Assembly (NCBI GenBank): GCA_903823545.1
Contig: CAIJTL010001672.1
Location: forward strand, 1-7,745
DNA from: an uncultured Planctomycetaceae bacterium
GTDB taxonomy: Bacteria; Planctomycetota; Planctomycetia; Planctomycetales; Planctomycetaceae
Direction of reading: 5' to 3'
Length of the DNA: 7,745 nt
A program made the translations under genes and the position numbers. Under the pieces are notes generated by a model. The model was not told where the DNA came from. It made no database searches and saw only the letters and a program-made list of their open reading frames with translations. Positions within the stretch are counted from its first letter, which is position 1; each line of letters starts with the position of its first letter. Shown here piece after piece: positions 6,718 through 7,745 of the stretch.

Positions 6718-6736
6718 CTCTCGTGGCAAACGAGAG
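6718..6736. terminator. Weak hairpin in the gap after the NHL-propeller gene
   Basis: CTCTCG (6718-6723) and CGAGAG (6731-6736) form a perfect 6-bp stem with a 7-nt loop, 20 nt past the stop of the NHL gene on the minus strand. The side downstream in the minus direction lacks a T-run; the plus-strand side has only a short T-rich stretch. At best it is a weak terminator or processing site. Confidence 0.25.
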
Positions 6737-6756
6737 TAGTTTCTTGCTTACAGAGT

Positions 6757-7608
6757 CTACTTCTCAGTTGAGGCCGTAACCGGTGAAAGTTTTCCGTCCG
6801 TTCCGATGGAAAAGATTCCCTTTGAGTGTGGGTCGATGACCAACAAGGTTTCTCCTTGCCAGGTCAGGCCCACTGGATTCTTCAAGGGCTCTCCTTCAAC
6901 GAGTTTGGTTGGCTTGCCGCCAGGGGGAATTTTCCAAACGCATTTTCCGTAGCCATCAGTGACATAGGCGGTCTTGTCTTTGCCGAGTTCAATTTCATGC
7001 GGGAACTGAAAAGGCCGACCTTCGACGACCGTTTCCACTTTCCCCTCGGGAGTCACTTTCACCACGGCATTCTTGCCGTGTGACACAACCCACAGGTTCT
7101 TGTCGGCGTCGATGGTGATGCCGTGAGGTGCGGCAACTTCCGCGAACTTCTCTGCCTTCGATGCGCCGACCGCGATCTTCCAAATCCAGTGCAGTTCCAA
7201 ATCGGTCACGAAGATGTTGCCGTCCGGATCAGCGACGAGGTCCATCGGAATGCCGATACCACCAGCCGTCAGTGGCTGTGGTTTGCCCTCGTCATCGAAG
7301 CGAAACACTTCGCGAGTCGATGAATCACCCGCTAAGAGCTTCCCTTGATGATCAACGCCGATGCAGCGAATTCGATTCAGCGGGGTCCGAAATTTCTTGC
7401 TGGCTTGAAAGAACAGGCTCAGTTTGCCGTCGCTCAATTTCCAAACGCCGGGCTGGTTGAGATCCGCGACAAACAACGTTTTGCCGTCCGGCGATGCAAC
7501 TGCCGTCAGTGGATACTGCAAGCCGTCCGCGTAAACGCTACTGCCACTGAGCCACAGGCTCAGTGCGATGCAAAAAACGAAACCGCCGCGAAATGAAAAC
7601 TGATTCAT
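6757..7608 (-). CDS. Secreted six-bladed NHL/SMP-30-like beta-propeller protein
   Basis: The frame continues upstream to the window edge, but the ATG at 7608 is chosen because it gives an ideal Sec signal peptide: MNQFSFRGG, hydrophobic core about 9-22, cleavage after VYA at 25-27. The ribosome binding site is weak (GTGAG about 7 nt upstream). The product is 283 residues. After the signal come six repeats of about 40 residues of the type G(I/V/L)-x-DxxGxL(F/W)V-x(D/S)-x-V-x-K-(I/V)-x-DGK, for example AVASPDGKTLFVADL at 36-50, DLVADPDGNIFVTDL at 123-137, GITIDADKNLWVVSHGKN at 163-180 and GLTWQGETLLVIDPHSKG at 247-264. This is the NHL/SMP-30 propeller pattern, and six units fit one closed propeller. 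Such proteins bind ligands or partners, and some are lactonases; the scattered acid/His sites here are not enough to claim an enzyme. It heads the minus-strand group and may be a separate transcription unit from the cytochrome gene. Confidence 0.86.
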   Translation of the reverse strand: MNQFSFRGGFVFCIALSLWLSGSSVYADGLQYPLTAVASPDGKTLFVADLNQPGVWKLSDGKLSLFFQASKKFRTPLNRIRCIGVDHQGKLLAGDSSTREVFRFDDEGKPQPLTAGGIGIPMDLVADPDGNIFVTDLELHWIWKIAVGASKAEKFAEVAAPHGITIDADKNLWVVSHGKNAVVKVTPEGKVETVVEGRPFQFPHEIELGKDKTAYVTDGYGKCVWKIPPGGKPTKLVEGEPLKNPVGLTWQGETLLVIDPHSKGIFSIGTDGKLSPVTASTEK

Positions 7609-7745
7609 CAACACGCTCACAAGAATTGAGAAAGACGTTCGCTGAAGTAGAGAACCACCGCATGTTAGCCACCCAATCATCAGACGCCACGTCACCGCAA
7701 CATGGCGACCGGGTCTGTACGGCGGCCTGTGAGCGTCATTGTGGC
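7609..7745. other. Upstream region of the NHL gene to the window edge
   Basis: This 137-bp stretch should contain the promoter of the NHL gene, but I see no convincing -35/-10 pair. On the minus strand one frame, open from the edge, reads ATMTLTGRRTDPVAMLR and stops at 7692-7694; it could be the tail of another gene. On the plus strand an ATG at 7703 opens a frame reading MATGSVRRPVSVIV to the edge. Neither is long enough to support. Confidence 0.3.

Noticed and set aside
6044..6739. 231-codon plus-strand frame across the secreted-protein gene and cytochrome start
   Set aside because: It overlaps two minus-strand genes with signal or membrane features, and its product is rich in Arg and Cys with no recognisable motif.
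7609..7695. N-terminal extension of the NHL protein from a GTG at 7695
   Set aside because: It would bury the signal peptide behind 29 residues; starting at 7608 gives a standard exported protein.

Overview
The window looks like a piece of a planctomycete-type chromosome. This is an inference from protein content: a CRTAC1/ASPIC-UnbV propeller protein next to a membrane-bound multiheme cytochrome c fused to TPRs, a small secreted Cys/Pro-rich protein, and an NHL propeller with a Sec signal. No rRNA or other phylogenetic marker is present, so the taxon is not proven. Coding density is high and no gap between genes exceeds 200 bp.

Layout. On the plus strand, 2-565 is the 3' end of a PolX-type DNA polymerase/PHP exonuclease gene that enters from the left edge. 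Everything else reads on the minus strand, right to left: a secreted six-bladed NHL-type beta-propeller (7608-6757); a small secreted Cys/Pro/His-rich protein (6664-6242); a 991-residue membrane-anchored pentaheme cytochrome c with TPRs (6141-3166); two tiny single-helix membrane proteins (2970-2803 and 2780-2598), of which the first is too short for usual ORF cut-offs; and a 624-residue membrane-anchored FG-GAP/VCBS + ASPIC/UnbV (CRTAC1 family) protein (2540-666), which converges on polX.

How they may work together (inference). Almost every minus-strand product is predicted to sit in, or face outward from, the cytoplasmic membrane. The cytochrome has five N-terminal helices whose paired histidines look like a di-heme b module, followed by five CXXCH c-heme sites, a beta-rich segment and a TPR tail. 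This suggests electron transfer from the membrane quinone pool to a periplasmic partner. The CRTAC1 protein (Ca-binding propeller) and the two mini membrane proteins are close downstream and could be accessory parts. No substrate can be named from sequence.

Non-coding structure. Two strong imperfect palindromes stand out. One (3967-4014) lies inside the cytochrome reading frame, is exactly 16 codons long and in register, and encodes a linker between the heme/beta part and the TPR part; it resembles an in-frame palindromic element insertion. The other (3062-3143) lies just downstream of the cytochrome gene and has 33-nt arms. In both, the mismatches that can be rescued become G.U pairs only on the minus-strand RNA, which is the direction of transcription.
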